Below are positions 52,197 through 61,407 of a stretch of DNA of 64,000 nt, piece by piece. The first letter of the stretch is position 1, and every line of letters starts with the position of its first letter. The position numbers were made by a program, and so were the translations under genes. Below the pieces are notes generated by a model, which saw only the letters and a program-made list of their open reading frames with translations, was not told the origin of the DNA and did no database searches. The DNA is from Saccharopolyspora hirsuta (lineage in GTDB: Bacteria > Actinomycetota > Actinomycetes > Mycobacteriales > Pseudonocardiaceae), in contig NZ_VWPH01000009.1 in the NCBI RefSeq assembly GCF_008630535.1, positions 62,001 through 126,000 of the forward strand, read 5' to 3'.

Positions 52197-55100
52197 ATGT
52201 CTTATCCCAAGGTTCAGTTCGGCGACGCCGGTGAGCGCGGCGTGGCTGCCCAGCCCGCGTTCCCGGCGATCGAGCGCCAGGTGCTGGATTTCTGGGCGAG
52301 CGACGACACCTTCCGGGCCTCGGTGGAGGCCCGCGAGGCCGGGACCGACGGCGCCAACGAGTTCGTCTTCTACGACGGCCCGCCGTTCGCCAACGGCCTG
52401 CCGCACTACGGGCACCTGCTGACCGGCTACGTCAAGGACGTGGTGCCGCGCTACCAGACGATGCGCGGCCGCCGGGTGGAGCGCCGGTTCGGCTGGGACT
52501 GCCACGGCCTGCCCGCCGAGGTCGAGGCGGAGAAGCAGCTCGGCATCACGTCGAAGTCCGAGATCGAGGGCATGGGCGTGGCCGCGTTCAACGACGCCTG
52601 CCGCACCTCGGTGCTGCGCTACACCGCGGACTGGGAGGACTACGTCACCCGGCAGGCGCGGTGGGTGGACTTCGCCAACGACTACAAGACGCTCGACCTG
52701 GACTACATGGAAAGCGTCATGTGGGCGTTCAAGGCCCTGTGGGACAAGGGCCTGGTCTACGAGGGCTTCCGGGTGCTCTGGTACTGCTGGCGCTGCGAGA
52801 CGCCGCTGTCCAACACCGAGACCCGCATGGACGACGTGTACCGCCAGCGGCAGGACCCTGCGGTGACGGTCGGTCTGCGGCTCAACGCCCCGGGCAAGGC
52901 CTTCGACGGCGCGCTGGCCCTGATCTGGACGACCACGCCGTGGACGCTGCCGTCCAACCTGGCCGCCGCGGTGCACCCCGAGGTGGACTACGTGCTCGTC
53001 GCGCCGGGCAACAGCTCCGAGCGCTACGTGCTCGCCGAGGCCCGGTTGAGCGCCTACGCGCGGGAGCTCGGCGAGGACGTCGCCGAGCACGTCCTGGAGC
53101 GGTTCAAGGGATCCGACCTGCTGGGCACGAAGTACCAGCCGCCGTTCGACTTCTTCGTCGGCCGCGAGAACGCCCACCAGGTGCTCGCCGCCGACTACGT
53201 CACCACCGACGACGGCACCGGGATCGTGCACATCGCACCGGCCTTCGGTGAGGAGGACAAGGTCGTCACCGACGCCGCGGACATCGAGCCGGTGGTGCCG
53301 GTCGACGCGCACGGCAAGTTCACCGCCGAGGTGCCGCCGTACGAGGGCCTGCAGGTCTTCGAGGCGAACAAGCAGATCGCCCGCGACCTCAAGGACGCGG
53401 GTCTGCTGCTGCGGCACGAGACCTACGACCACCCGTACCCGCACTGCTGGCGCTGCGACAACGCGCTGATCCAGCGGGCGGTGTCGTCCTGGTTCGTGGC
53501 GGTCAGCAAGTTCAAGGACCGGATGGTCGAGCTGAACCAGCAGATCAACTGGGTGCCGGGGCACATCCGGGACGGCCAGTTCGGCAAGTGGCTGGAGAAC
53601 GCCCGCGACTGGAACATCTCCCGCAACCGGTACTGGGGCTCGCCGATCCCGGTGTGGGTCTCCGACGACCCGAACTACCCGCGCACCGACGTCTACGGCT
53701 CGCTGGACGAGCTGGAGCGCGACTTCGGCGTGCGGCCGAAGGACCTGCACCGCCCGGAGATCGACGAGCTGACCCGGCCCAACCCGGACGACCCGACCGG
53801 GAAGTCCACCATGCGCCGGGTGCCGGAGGTGCTGGACTGCTGGTTCGAGTCCGGGTCGATGCCGTTCGCGCAGGTGCACTACCCGTTCGACAACGCCGAG
53901 TGGTTCGAGCACCACTACCCGGGCGACTTCATCGTCGAGTACAACGGCCAGACCCGCGGCTGGTTCTACACGCTGCACGTGCTGGCCACCGCGCTGTTCG
54001 ACCGACCGGCGTTCAAGAACGTGGTGGCGCACGGCATCGTGCTGGGCCACGACGGGCTGAAGATGTCGAAGTCCAAGCGCAACTACCCGGACGTCAACGA
54101 GGTCTTCGACCGCGACGGCTCGGACGCGATGCGCTGGTTCCTGATGGCCAGCCCGATCCTGCGCGGCGGCGACCTCGTGGTGACCGAGCAGGGCATCCGG
54201 GAGGCGGTGCGCCAGGCGGTGCTGCCGCTGTGGAACTCCTGGTACTTCCTTGCGCTGTACGCCAACGCCGAGGGCGTCACCGGTGAGTCCAGGGTGGACA
54301 GCCAGCACGTGCTGGACCGGTACGTGCTGGCCAAGACGCACGAGCTGGTCGGCGACGTGCAGGCCGCGCTGGACTCGCTCGACCTGGCCGGGGCGTGCAA
54401 CACCGTCCGGGACTTCCTGGAGGTGCTGACCAACTGGTACGTGCGGCGCTCCCGCGACCGCTTCTGGGCCGGTGACCGCGACGCCATCGACACCCTGCAC
54501 ACCGTGCTGGAGGTGACCTGCCGGGTGATGGCGCCGATGCTGCCGCTGACCGCGGAGGCGGTGTGGCGGGGGCTGACCGGTGGCCGCTCGGTGCACCTGA
54601 CCGACTGGCCGCTGGTCGACGAGCTGCCTGCGGACGCGGCGCTGGTCTCCGCGATGGACCAGGTCCGCCAGGTGTGCTCGTCGGCGTCCGCGCTGCGCAA
54701 GGCCAACAAGCTGCGGGTGCGGTTGCCGCTGGCCAAGCTGGTGGTGGCCACCTCGGAGGCGGAGGCGCTGCGGCCGTTCGCCGACCTGATCCGCGACGAG
54801 GTCAACGTCAAGGAGCTGGAGCTGACCACCGACGTGGCCGCGCACGGCCACTTCGAGATCGCGGTGAACGCGCGGGCGGCCGGTCCGCGGCTGGGCCGCG
54901 ACGTGCAGAAGGTGATCAAGGCGGTCAAGGCGGGCGAGTGGAGCCGCACCCCGGGCGGTGCGGTCGTCGCGGCCGGGATCGAGCTGCAGGAGGGCGAGTT
55001 CACCGAGCGGCTGGTGTCCACCGACCCCGGCGCGGCTTCGGCGCTGCCCGCCGACCTGGGGCTGGTCGTGCTGGACACCGAGGTGACCCCGGAGCTGGCC

Positions 55101-55352
55101 GCCGAGGGCGTGGCCCGCGACGTGGTCCGCGTCGTCCAGCAGGCGCGCAAGGACGCGGGCTTCGAGGTCTCCGACCGGATCACGGTGACCGTCTCGGCGC
55201 CGGAGGAGGTGCTGTCGGCGGTGGCGGCGCACCGCGAGTTCATCGCGGCCGAAACCCTCGCCGACGCGGTCGAGTCCGGTGACGTGTCCGGTGGTTCCAC
55301 CGGATCGGTGGGCGACGGCACCGAGATCCAGGTCTCGGTCACCCGGGTCTGA
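52197..55352 (+). CDS. ileS: Isoleucyl-tRNA synthetase
   Basis: A 1051-aa class Ia synthetase. PHYGHLLTG is the HIGH motif and KMSKS (622-626) is intact; the editing domain and a class-Ia anticodon-binding domain are present. Length and sequence ([38 protein letters not shown]) fit the eukaryote-like IleS2 type, usual in actinobacteria and generally less sensitive to mupirocin. The ATG follows GCGAGGAGCG; the frame extends upstream through the T-box without meaning. Confidence 0.95.
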   Translation: MSYPKVQFGDAGERGVAAQPAFPAIERQVLDFWASDDTFRASVEAREAGTDGANEFVFYDGPPFANGLPHYGHLLTGYVKDVVPRYQTMRGRRVERRFGWDCHGLPAEVEAEKQLGITSKSEIEGMGVAAFNDACRTSVLRYTADWEDYVTRQARWVDFANDYKTLDLDYMESVMWAFKALWDKGLVYEGFRVLWYCWRCETPLSNTETRMDDVYRQRQDPAVTVGLRLNAPGKAFDGALALIWTTTPWTLPSNLAAAVHPEVDYVLVAPGNSSERYVLAEARLSAYARELGEDVAEHVLERFKGSDLLGTKYQPPFDFFVGRENAHQVLAADYVTTDDGTGIVHIAPAFGEEDKVVTDAADIEPVVPVDAHGKFTAEVPPYEGLQVFEANKQIARDLKDAGLLLRHETYDHPYPHCWRCDNALIQRAVSSWFVAVSKFKDRMVELNQQINWVPGHIRDGQFGKWLENARDWNISRNRYWGSPIPVWVSDDPNYPRTDVYGSLDELERDFGVRPKDLHRPEIDELTRPNPDDPTGKSTMRRVPEVLDCWFESGSMPFAQVHYPFDNAEWFEHHYPGDFIVEYNGQTRGWFYTLHVLATALFDRPAFKNVVAHGIVLGHDGLKMSKSKRNYPDVNEVFDRDGSDAMRWFLMASPILRGGDLVVTEQGIREAVRQAVLPLWNSWYFLALYANAEGVTGESRVDSQHVLDRYVLAKTHELVGDVQAALDSLDLAGACNTVRDFLEVLTNWYVRRSRDRFWAGDRDAIDTLHTVLEVTCRVMAPMLPLTAEAVWRGLTGGRSVHLTDWPLVDELPADAALVSAMDQVRQVCSSASALRKANKLRVRLPLAKLVVATSEAEALRPFADLIRDEVNVKELELTTDVAAHGHFEIAVNARAAGPRLGRDVQKVIKAVKAGEWSRTPGGAVVAAGIELQEGEFTERLVSTDPGAASALPADLGLVVLDTEVTPELAAEGVARDVVRVVQQARKDAGFEVSDRITVTVSAPEEVLSAVAAHREFIAAETLADAVESGDVSGGSTGSVGDGTEIQVSVTRV

Positions 55353-55360
55353 TCTTCGGA

Positions 55361-55394
55361 GCGGAGGGCACCCCGCGCGCGGGGTGCCCTCCGC
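55361..55394 (+). terminator. Hairpin after ileS
   Basis: A perfect palindrome with 16-17-bp arms (GCGGAGGGCACCCCGC), 8 nt after the ileS stop, followed by GTTGTTGT. It ends the ileS transcript before the riboswitch-controlled gene. Confidence 0.8.
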
Positions 55395-55478
55395 GTTGTT
55401 GTGACGCAGACCTCTCCCACGCTTCGGGAAGTGGTGTTGCCCGCTGTGCGGGCGCTTTTCTAAGGTGCTGTTCCGAAG

Positions 55479-55631
55479 GTCATGAGTGCCAGCGCCAAGC
55501 CCCGGCTCGCTGGCCGGCAACCCTCCAACCGCGGTGGGGTGCCCCGGGTGAGGACCTGGCCGGTCGCGCAGGGCGACCCGGCAAGCGCGGACCCCTCAGG
55601 ACGGGTCCGATGAGGCCCTGGGAGGGGCATC
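55479..55631 (+). promoter_or_regulatory. SAM-IV-type riboswitch
   Basis: GGTCATGAGTGCCAGCGCC, CCCCGGCTCGCTGGCCGGCAAC, CCTCCAACCGCGGTGGGGTG and CCCCGGGTGAGGACC (55479-55557) form the SAM-I/IV ligand core. The downstream hairpin CCGGTCGC...GCGACCCGG (from 55560) fits SAM-IV, known mainly from Actinomycetales. In the expression platform CCCCTC (55592-55597) can pair with the ribosome binding site GAGGGG (55622-55627), while the overlapping hairpin GGACCC/GGGTCC (55589-55608) would free it. This suggests translational control by S-adenosylmethionine. Confidence 0.85.
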
Positions 55632-56969
55632 ATGACGTCTGCCGTCGTCAACATCCCGACGCAATCCACCTCGGACCACCGCGTGCCCGCCGTGGCCGGG
55701 AACGCGCTGCGGGTTCCGCTGGTCACCGGGGGCAGCATCGGTTACGCCAACCTCGACCACGGGGCCAGCGCGCCCTGTCTGGAGAGCGTCCGGACGGCCG
55801 TCGACCAGCTGCTGCCGTGGTACGCCAGCGTGCACCGCGGCGCCGGTTTCGCGTCGCAGGTGTGCACGCGGGTCTACGAGGGGGCGCGGGACGTCCTGCG
55901 CGAGTTCGTCGGAGCCCGCCGCACCGACTCGGTGATCTTCACCCGCAACACCACCGACGCGCTGAACCTGCTGGCCAAGGCCCTGCCGCGCGGCACGTCC
56001 GTCGTCGTCTTCGACACCGAGCACCACGCCGCGCTGCTGCCCTGGGGCGGTCCGCGGGTGCGGCGGATCGAGGCTCCGGAGACCCCGGCCGAGGCGGTGG
56101 CCGCGCTGGACGCCGCGCTGGCGGAGTGCCCGGAGGGGCCGCGGCTGGCGGTGATCACCGGGGCTTCGAACGTCACCGGTGAGCTGTGGCCGGTCGCCGA
56201 GCTCGCCCGCATCGCGCGCCGCCGCGGTGCGCGGACCGTGCTGGACGCCGCGCAGCTCGCCCCGCACCGCCCGGTGCGGATCACCGAGCTCGACGTCGAC
56301 TACGTCGCCATCTCCGGGCACAAGCTGTACGCGCCGTTCGGCGCGGGCGCGCTGATCGGACGCGCCGACTGGCTCAACGCCGCGGAGCCGTACCTGGCCG
56401 GAGGCGGTGCGACGCGGCAGGTGCACGAGCGCGCGGTCAGCTGGACCAGCGGAGCGGAGCGACACGAGGCCGGATCGCCGAACACGGTCGGCGTGCACGC
56501 GCTGGCCAAGGCCTGCGCGGAGCTGTCGGCGAACTGGGCGGACGTCGTCGGGCACGAGGAGGCGCTGCTGCGCCGGTTGCGCGCCGGGCTGCGCGGAGTG
56601 CCGGGGCTGCGGGAGCTGAGCCTGTTCGGGGCCGACCACGAGCGGGTCGGCGTGGTGAGCTTCACCGTCGACGGCCAGGACCCCGGGCTGCTCGCCGCCG
56701 CGCTCTCCGCCGAGCACGGCATCGGCGTCCGCGACGGGCTGTTCTGCGCGCACCTGGCCACCCGGCGGCTGCTGTCGCGGGCGGGGTCGGACGCCGATCG
56801 CGCGGTGCGGATCAGCATTGGCCTGGGCACCACGACCGAGCACGTCGACCGCCTGGTGCACGCTCTGCGGAAGCTGGTCGCCGAGGGCCCGGCCTGGCGC
56901 TACGCGCAGGTGGACGGCCGCTGGGCCCCGGTCGACGACCCGCGCCCGCTGCCGGACTTCTTGCCCTGA
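55632..56969 (+). CDS. SAM-riboswitch-controlled class V aminotransferase (cysteine desulfurase-like)
   Basis: A 445-aa fold-type I PLP enzyme. FTRNTTDALNLLAKALP, VFDTEHHAALLPW, DAAQLAPHRPV and SGHKLYAPFGAGALIG, with PLP lysine K231, place it in the class V/cysteine desulfurase family. No Suf or Isc partner is nearby. Control by a SAM-IV riboswitch implies a role in methionine, cysteine or sulfur supply, for example a cysteine desulfurase or C-S lyase. The reaction is not known. GGAGGGG sits before the ATG and belongs to the switch. Confidence 0.82.
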   Translation: MTSAVVNIPTQSTSDHRVPAVAGNALRVPLVTGGSIGYANLDHGASAPCLESVRTAVDQLLPWYASVHRGAGFASQVCTRVYEGARDVLREFVGARRTDSVIFTRNTTDALNLLAKALPRGTSVVVFDTEHHAALLPWGGPRVRRIEAPETPAEAVAALDAALAECPEGPRLAVITGASNVTGELWPVAELARIARRRGARTVLDAAQLAPHRPVRITELDVDYVAISGHKLYAPFGAGALIGRADWLNAAEPYLAGGGATRQVHERAVSWTSGAERHEAGSPNTVGVHALAKACAELSANWADVVGHEEALLRRLRAGLRGVPGLRELSLFGADHERVGVVSFTVDGQDPGLLAAALSAEHGIGVRDGLFCAHLATRRLLSRAGSDADRAVRISIGLGTTTEHVDRLVHALRKLVAEGPAWRYAQVDGRWAPVDDPRPLPDFLP

Positions 56970-57020
56970 CATCGCACGGTTCACCGAGGTTCTTCCGCGG
57001 TCGTCGGGGTGTCGACCGGC

Positions 57021-57290
57021 GATTTCAATGAGGTTTTTCCAACCTCGTTCTGGGTGGCGGTGCCGGTGGCGGAACCTCAGCGCCCGCCTGGACTCCGGGT
57101 GCCCAACTTGATGTATGGCCAATACACGGCAGTTGGGCCGTCCTCGCCAGGCGAACGCTGAGAACCCGCGGCGGTGCGAGTTGCGAGGGTGGGTTATGCG
57201 CCTGCGGCGCATGCGACCCTCGCCGACCGGTGCCGGTCGCCCTTCGCAGCTGCGGTCCACGGCCAGGATGAAAAAGGCTCAATGGAAATC
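57021..57290 (+). repeat. R1 structured repeat, copy A
   Basis: A 270-bp copy from GATTTCAATGAGGTTTTTCC to GAAAAAGGCTCAATGGAAATC-type ends, which form imperfect 20-bp terminal inverted repeats. Pairing inside: GAGGTT/AACCTC at the 5' end; CTCAGCG/CGCTGAG, CGCCTGG/CCAGGCG, GCCCAACT/AGTTGGGC and TGTAT/ATACA nested in one long arm; GCGAGGGT/ACCCTCGC around ATGCGCC/GGCGCAT in the second arm. It lies 51 nt after the PLP enzyme stop in the same orientation. Copy B is a direct repeat 2.4 kb on. Confidence 0.85.
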
Positions 57291-57298
57291 GGACGTCT

Positions 57299-57314
57299 GA
57301 TTTCCATTGAAATC
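57299..57314. repeat. GATTTC palindrome beside R1 copy A
   Basis: GATTTCCATTGAAATC is nearly palindromic and is an inverted match to the right end of copy A (12 bp perfect, 8 nt apart). A related 16-mer, GATTTCCATTGAAGTC, stands just before copy B (59397-59412). It may mark the target or an old terminal fragment of the R1 element. Confidence 0.45.
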
Positions 57315-57375
57315 GCGGAGGTCGTCCTCAGGTCGGACGTCCTGGCCGCCCGGGTGCCGGAAATGTCGGGTATCG

Positions 57376-57393
57376 CAGTTTCAGTTGAAACTG
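57376..57393. promoter_or_regulatory. GTTTCA-NN-TGAAAC palindrome upstream of lspA
   Basis: CAGTTTCA-GT-TGAAACTG is a perfect 8-bp inverted repeat 68 nt before the lspA GTG. It shares its core with 51862-51885. It is parS-like at the ends but not in the centre, so another DNA-binding protein is more likely. Confidence 0.4.
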
Positions 57394-57461
57394 TGGCGGA
57401 GTGCACGGCGTGCGGTGGGACTGCCGGAACCCGGTCGGTGCGGTTCAGGGACAATGGGGGC

Positions 57462-58115
57462 GTGAGCAGCGACCAGTCCACCCCCAGGCAGTCATCCGCG
57501 GAGCCCGCCGAGCCGGGGGAAGCCGCCGAGCAGACGCCCGAGACCCCGGCCGCCGAGACGTCCGGCGAAGCCGGTGAGCAGCCGCGCAAGCCGCGCAAGC
57601 TGCTGGCGCTGCTGTTCGGGGTGGCGCTGGTCGGCCTGGGGATCGACATCCTCACCAAGGTCGTCGTGGTCGCCGAGCTGGAGGGCGAACCGCCGGTCGA
57701 GGTGCTCGGCGGGCTGCTCTACCTCGACGTGCTGCGCAACCCGGGAGCGGCGTTCTCGCTGGCCACCGGCCTGACCTGGCTGCTGGCGCTGCTCGCCATC
57801 GCGGTGGTCGGCGTGATCATCTGGCTGGCCCCGAAGCTGCGCTCGCCGGGCTGGGCGATCGGCCTCGGCCTGGTGCTCGGCGGCGCGTGCGGCAACCTCG
57901 TGGACCGCATCTTCCGCGCGCCCGGTCCGCTGCAGGGCCACGTGGTGGACTTCCTGTCGGTGCTCGCGCCCGGCGGCGCGGTCTGGCCGGTGTTCAACAT
58001 CGCGGACAGCTGCATCGTCGTCGGCGGCGTGCTCGTCGTGCTGCTGTCGCTGATGGGTCGCGACTACGACGGCACGGTGCACCGGAAGAAGAAGGCGGCG
58101 GGGAACGAGTCGTGA
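57462..58115 (+). CDS. lspA: Lipoprotein signal peptidase (signal peptidase II)
   Basis: A 217-aa protein with four transmembrane helices. [37 protein letters not shown] and [13 protein letters not shown] contain the two catalytic aspartates (GNLVD and NIADS). It removes signal peptides from prolipoproteins. An unusually long acidic, Pro/Glu-rich cytoplasmic N-terminus (about 45 residues) precedes the first helix. GTG start without Shine-Dalgarno; GACAAT lies 6 nt upstream, so the mRNA may be leaderless. The stop overlaps the rluD-like start. Confidence 0.92.
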   Translation: MSSDQSTPRQSSAEPAEPGEAAEQTPETPAAETSGEAGEQPRKPRKLLALLFGVALVGLGIDILTKVVVVAELEGEPPVEVLGGLLYLDVLRNPGAAFSLATGLTWLLALLAIAVVGVIIWLAPKLRSPGWAIGLGLVLGGACGNLVDRIFRAPGPLQGHVVDFLSVLAPGGAVWPVFNIADSCIVVGGVLVVLLSLMGRDYDGTVHRKKKAAGNES

Positions 58116-59041
58116 GCGATCTTCGAAACCTGCCGGTGCCCGAGGGGCTGGACGGCATGCGGGTCGACGCGGGCCTGTCGAAGCTGCTGGGCCTGTCCCG
58201 CAACGCGGTGGCCACCCTGGCCGAGTCCGGTGACGTGCTGCTCGACGGCAACCCCGCGGGCAAGTCCGACCGGCTGGTGGCCGGTTCGTGGCTGGAGGTG
58301 ACGCTGCCTGCGGCGCAGCAGCCGCTGCAGGTCGTCGCCGTGCCGGTGGAGGGGCTGAAGATCCTCCACCAGGACGACGACATCGTGGTGGTGGACAAGC
58401 CGATCGGCGTCGCGGTGCACCCGAGCCCGGGCTGGGAAGGCCCGACGGTGGTCGGCGGGCTGGCCGCGGCCGGGGTGCGCATCGCGACCACCGGTGCCGC
58501 CGAGCGGCAGGGCGTCGTGCACCGGCTCGACGCGGGCACCACCGGGGTGATGGTCGTGGCCAAGAGCGAGCACGCGTACTCGGTGCTCAAGCGGGCGTTC
58601 AAGGAGCGCACCGTGGACAAGCGCTACCACGCGGTGGTGCAGGGGCACCCCGACCCGAGCCGCGGCACCATCGACGCGCCGATCGACCGGCACCCCCGCC
58701 ACGACTACAAGTTCGCGGTGGTCACCGGCGGCAAGCCGAGCATCACGCACTACGAGACGGTGGAGGCGTTCCGCGCCGCCTCGCTGGTGGACGTGAAGCT
58801 GGAAACCGGTCGCACGCACCAGATCCGGGTGCACTTCTCGGCGATCAAGCACCCGTGCGTCGGCGACCTGACCTATGGCGCGGACCCGGTCCTCGCGCGC
58901 AAGCTGGCCATCACCAGGCAGTGGCTGCACGCCCGGAGCCTGTCCTTCGAGCACCCCTCGGGCGGCTGGGTGACCTTCGAGAGCGAGTACCCGGACGACC
59001 TGCAGCACGCGCTCGACGAGCTCCGCGATCAGGACCGCTGA
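58112..59041 (+). CDS. RluD-family 23S rRNA pseudouridine synthase
   Basis: A 309-aa protein. An N-terminal S4 RNA-binding domain ([27 protein letters not shown]) precedes the catalytic domain with [18 protein letters not shown], where D140 is the nucleophile, and [18 protein letters not shown]. It isomerises uridines in 23S rRNA. The lspA-rluD pair with overlapping stop and start is conserved in actinobacteria. GTG start. Confidence 0.92.
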   Translation: MSDLRNLPVPEGLDGMRVDAGLSKLLGLSRNAVATLAESGDVLLDGNPAGKSDRLVAGSWLEVTLPAAQQPLQVVAVPVEGLKILHQDDDIVVVDKPIGVAVHPSPGWEGPTVVGGLAAAGVRIATTGAAERQGVVHRLDAGTTGVMVVAKSEHAYSVLKRAFKERTVDKRYHAVVQGHPDPSRGTIDAPIDRHPRHDYKFAVVTGGKPSITHYETVEAFRAASLVDVKLETGRTHQIRVHFSAIKHPCVGDLTYGADPVLARKLAITRQWLHARSLSFEHPSGGWVTFESEYPDDLQHALDELRDQDR

Positions 59042-59085
59042 ACCAGGTACCGTTTCCGGACGACCTACCGATGGAGGGGGCTTGG

Positions 59086-59382
59086 ATGGCACAGTCGAGA
59101 TCGTTCGAAGGCTCGGATGCGCCGACGCCGCCCACCGGCATGCCGGTGATCGACCCGGGGGCCGACGCCGAAACCCCGCCCAGCGGGTTCACCAGCCTCG
59201 GCGACGTGATCAGCGCCGAGGACGTGGGTTCGGCCGCGCCCTCGGTCTTCGGCGCCCCGGAGCCCGCGCAGTCGCAGGGCGACGCGGGCGACTGGCCGAA
59301 GCTGGAGTACCGCAGCCGCAACAAGCCGGAGCGCCCCAAGCGCCCGAGTCCCCTGGACTTCTTCCGCAAGAAGGAGAGCTGA
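59086..59382 (+). CDS. Small proline-rich hypothetical protein
   Basis: A 98-aa protein with no transmembrane segment: a Pro/Gly/Ala/Ser-rich body and a basic, conserved-looking end (WPKLEYRSRNKPERPKRPSPLDFFRKKES). GGAGGGGG lies 5 nt before the ATG at 59086. It follows rluD by 44 nt, so it is probably in that operon. The compact charged tail suggests a binding motif. No function known. Confidence 0.6.
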   Translation: MAQSRSFEGSDAPTPPTGMPVIDPGADAETPPSGFTSLGDVISAEDVGSAAPSVFGAPEPAQSQGDAGDWPKLEYRSRNKPERPKRPSPLDFFRKKES

Positions 59383-59420
59383 GGCTCGTCATCCGCGATT
59401 TCCATTGAAGTCGGGCGTGC

Positions 59421-59690
59421 GATTTCTATGAGGTTTTTCCAACCTCGTTCTGAGTGGCGGTGCCGGTGGCGGAACCTCAGCGCCCGCCTGGACTCCGGGT
59501 GCCCTGACTGATGTATGCCAATACACGGCGTCAGGGCCGTCCTCGCCAGGCGAACGCTGAGAACCCGCGGCGGTGCGAGTTGCGAGGGTGGGCTATGCGC
59601 CTGGCGGCGCATGCGGCACCTGCCGATCGGTGCCGGTCGCCCTTCGCGGCTGCGGTCCACGGGCAGGATGAAAAAGGCTCAATGGAAATC
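59421..59690 (+). repeat. R1 structured repeat, copy B
   Basis: A 270-bp copy, highly similar to copy A. The inner stem is GCCCTGAC...GTCAGGGC, differing from copy A (GCCCAACT...AGTTGGGC) on both sides so that pairing is kept. The second arm keeps ATGCGCC...GGCGCAT but its outer part is changed. Terminal inverted repeats GATTTCTATGAGG / CTCAATGGAAATC are present. It starts 38 nt after the small ORF stop, and ends 7 nt from the convergent pntB stop. Confidence 0.85.
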
Positions 59691-59697
59691 GCGGCGG

Positions 59698-61077
59698 TCA
59701 CAGGGCTTTGAGCTCTTCGACGATCTCGCGGACCGAGGACTTGGCGTCGCCGAAGAGCATCGCCGTCTTCGGGTCGGTGTAGAGCGCGTTGTCCACGCCC
59801 GCGAAGCCCGCGCGCATCGAGCGCTTCAGCACGATCACCGTTCTGGCCTGGTCGACGTTGAGGATCGGCATGCCGTAGATCGGCGAGCTCGGGTCGTTGC
59901 GGGCCGCCGGGTTGGTGACGTCGTTGGCGCCGATCACCAGCGCCACGTCGGTGCGGGCGAACTCGTCGTTGATCTCGTCCATCTCCTTGAGCTGCTCGTA
60001 GGGCACGTCGGCCTCCGCGAGCAGGACGTTCATGTGCCCGGGCATCCGCCCGGCCACCGGGTGGATCGCGTAGGCCACGCCGACACCCCGGTCCACCAGC
60101 AGCTTCGCCATGTCCTGCACCGCGTGCTGGGCCTGCGCCACCGCCATCCCGTAGCCGGGAACCACGATCACCTGCCCCGCGTAGGCGAGCTGGATGGCCA
60201 CGTCCGCGGCGCTGACCGAGCGCACCGGGCCACCGCTGGTCACCGGGGCGGCCGCGGCGGTCCCGCCGAAGCCGCCCGCGATGATCGACGGGATCGAGCG
60301 GTTCATCGCCTTGGCCATCTGGTCGGTCAGGATCGAACCGGAGGCGCCGACGAGCATCCCGGCGACGATCATCGCCGTGTTGCTCAGCGCGAGCCCGGCC
60401 GCGGCGGCGGAGAGCCCGGTGAAGGCGTTCAGCAGCGACACCACCACCGGCATGTCCGCACCGCCGATCGGCAGCACCACCGCGATCCCGGCCAGCCCGG
60501 CCAGCACCAGCACCGCCACCAGCAGGAGCTCGACGTCGCTGCCCAGCCCGATCACCACGGCGCACGCCACCGCGCCGACCAGCAGCAGCACGTTCAGCGG
60601 AAGCTGCAGGCGGCCCACCGCGATCGGGCGGCCGGGCAGGATCTCCTGCAGCTTGCCGAAGGCCACCAGCGACCCCCAGAACGAGATCGAGCCGATGATC
60701 GCGGCGAACAGCGTGGCGATCGGCACGAACGCCGGTTCGCCCTGGAACCCGGGGTTCTCCCGGAACTCGACCCACGCGGTGAGCGCCACCGCGCCGCCGC
60801 CGACGCCGTTGAACAGCGCCACCATCTGCGGCATCGCGGTCATCTTCACCTGCCGCGCGGCCGGGATGCCGATCACCGTGCCGACCACCAGGCCGAGCGC
60901 GATCAGCCCCCAGTTGCCGAGGCCGGGGGTGAGCAGCGTGGCGACCACCGCGACCGCCATGCCCGCGGCCGCGATCGCGTTGCCGCGCACCGCGGTCCGC
61001 GGCCCGGTCAGGCCCATCAGGCCGTAGATGAACAGCGCGAACGCCAGGATGTAGAGGACGGACCGCAGCGTGATCAC
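59698..61077 (-). CDS. pntB: NAD(P) transhydrogenase subunit beta
   Basis: A 459-aa protein. The N-terminal half holds eight or nine transmembrane helices of the proton channel; the C-terminal NADP(H)-binding domain has VVPGYGMAVAQAQHAVQDMA, AIHPVAGRMPGHMNVLLAEADVPY and ANDVTNPAARNDPSSPIYGMPI. With PntAA and PntAB it couples proton entry to NADPH formation. The ATG overlaps the stop of pntAB (ATGA-type overlap), so the subunits are co-translated. Confidence 0.94.
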   Translation of the reverse strand: MITLRSVLYILAFALFIYGLMGLTGPRTAVRGNAIAAAGMAVAVVATLLTPGLGNWGLIALGLVVGTVIGIPAARQVKMTAMPQMVALFNGVGGGAVALTAWVEFRENPGFQGEPAFVPIATLFAAIIGSISFWGSLVAFGKLQEILPGRPIAVGRLQLPLNVLLLVGAVACAVVIGLGSDVELLLVAVLVLAGLAGIAVVLPIGGADMPVVVSLLNAFTGLSAAAAGLALSNTAMIVAGMLVGASGSILTDQMAKAMNRSIPSIIAGGFGGTAAAAPVTSGGPVRSVSAADVAIQLAYAGQVIVVPGYGMAVAQAQHAVQDMAKLLVDRGVGVAYAIHPVAGRMPGHMNVLLAEADVPYEQLKEMDEINDEFARTDVALVIGANDVTNPAARNDPSSPIYGMPILNVDQARTVIVLKRSMRAGFAGVDNALYTDPKTAMLFGDAKSSVREIVEELKAL

Positions 61078-61379
61078 TTCTCGGCGTCCTTCCGCGCGGG
61101 TTCCGGCTTGCGCTTGAACATGCCCAGCATCCGGTCGGTGACCAGGAACCCGCCGACCACGTTGATGGTGCCGAAGATGATCGCCACCAGCGCCAGCAGC
61201 TGCGACCCGAGGTCGTCCACACCGGACCCGAGCACCAGCACGCCGCCGAGCAGCACGATGCCGTGGATGGCGTTGGTGCCGGACATCAGCGGGGTGTGCA
61301 GCGTGTTCGGCACCTTGGAGATCACCGCGAAGCCGACGAATCCGGCCAGCACCAGGATCGCCAGATCGGCCAGGAACAT
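61074..61379 (-). CDS. pntAB: NAD(P) transhydrogenase subunit alpha, membrane part
   Basis: A 101-aa protein with three transmembrane helices (LAILVLAGFVGFAVIS, GTNAIHGIVLLGGVLVLG, LLALVAIIFGTINVVGGFLV) and SKVPNTLHTPLMSGTNAIHG, the diagnostic motif of the alpha-2 subunit. The ATG at 61379 follows GGAGGAGGGG. Split alpha subunits, as here, are normal in actinobacteria. Confidence 0.93.
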   Translation of the reverse strand: MFLADLAILVLAGFVGFAVISKVPNTLHTPLMSGTNAIHGIVLLGGVLVLGSGVDDLGSQLLALVAIIFGTINVVGGFLVTDRMLGMFKRKPEPARKDAEK

Positions 61380-61407
61380 CGCCCCTCCTCCCAGGACGGG
61401 GTGAGGG

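Noticed and set aside
57115-57300. Short ORFs inside all R1 copies share a peptide of the type NTRxxGRPRQANAENPR, and an antisense ORF is also shared
   Set aside because: The copies are nearly identical at nucleotide level in this part, so shared frames carry no evidence of selection on protein. Lengths differ, a one-base indel separates A from B upstream, and pairing explains the conservation better.
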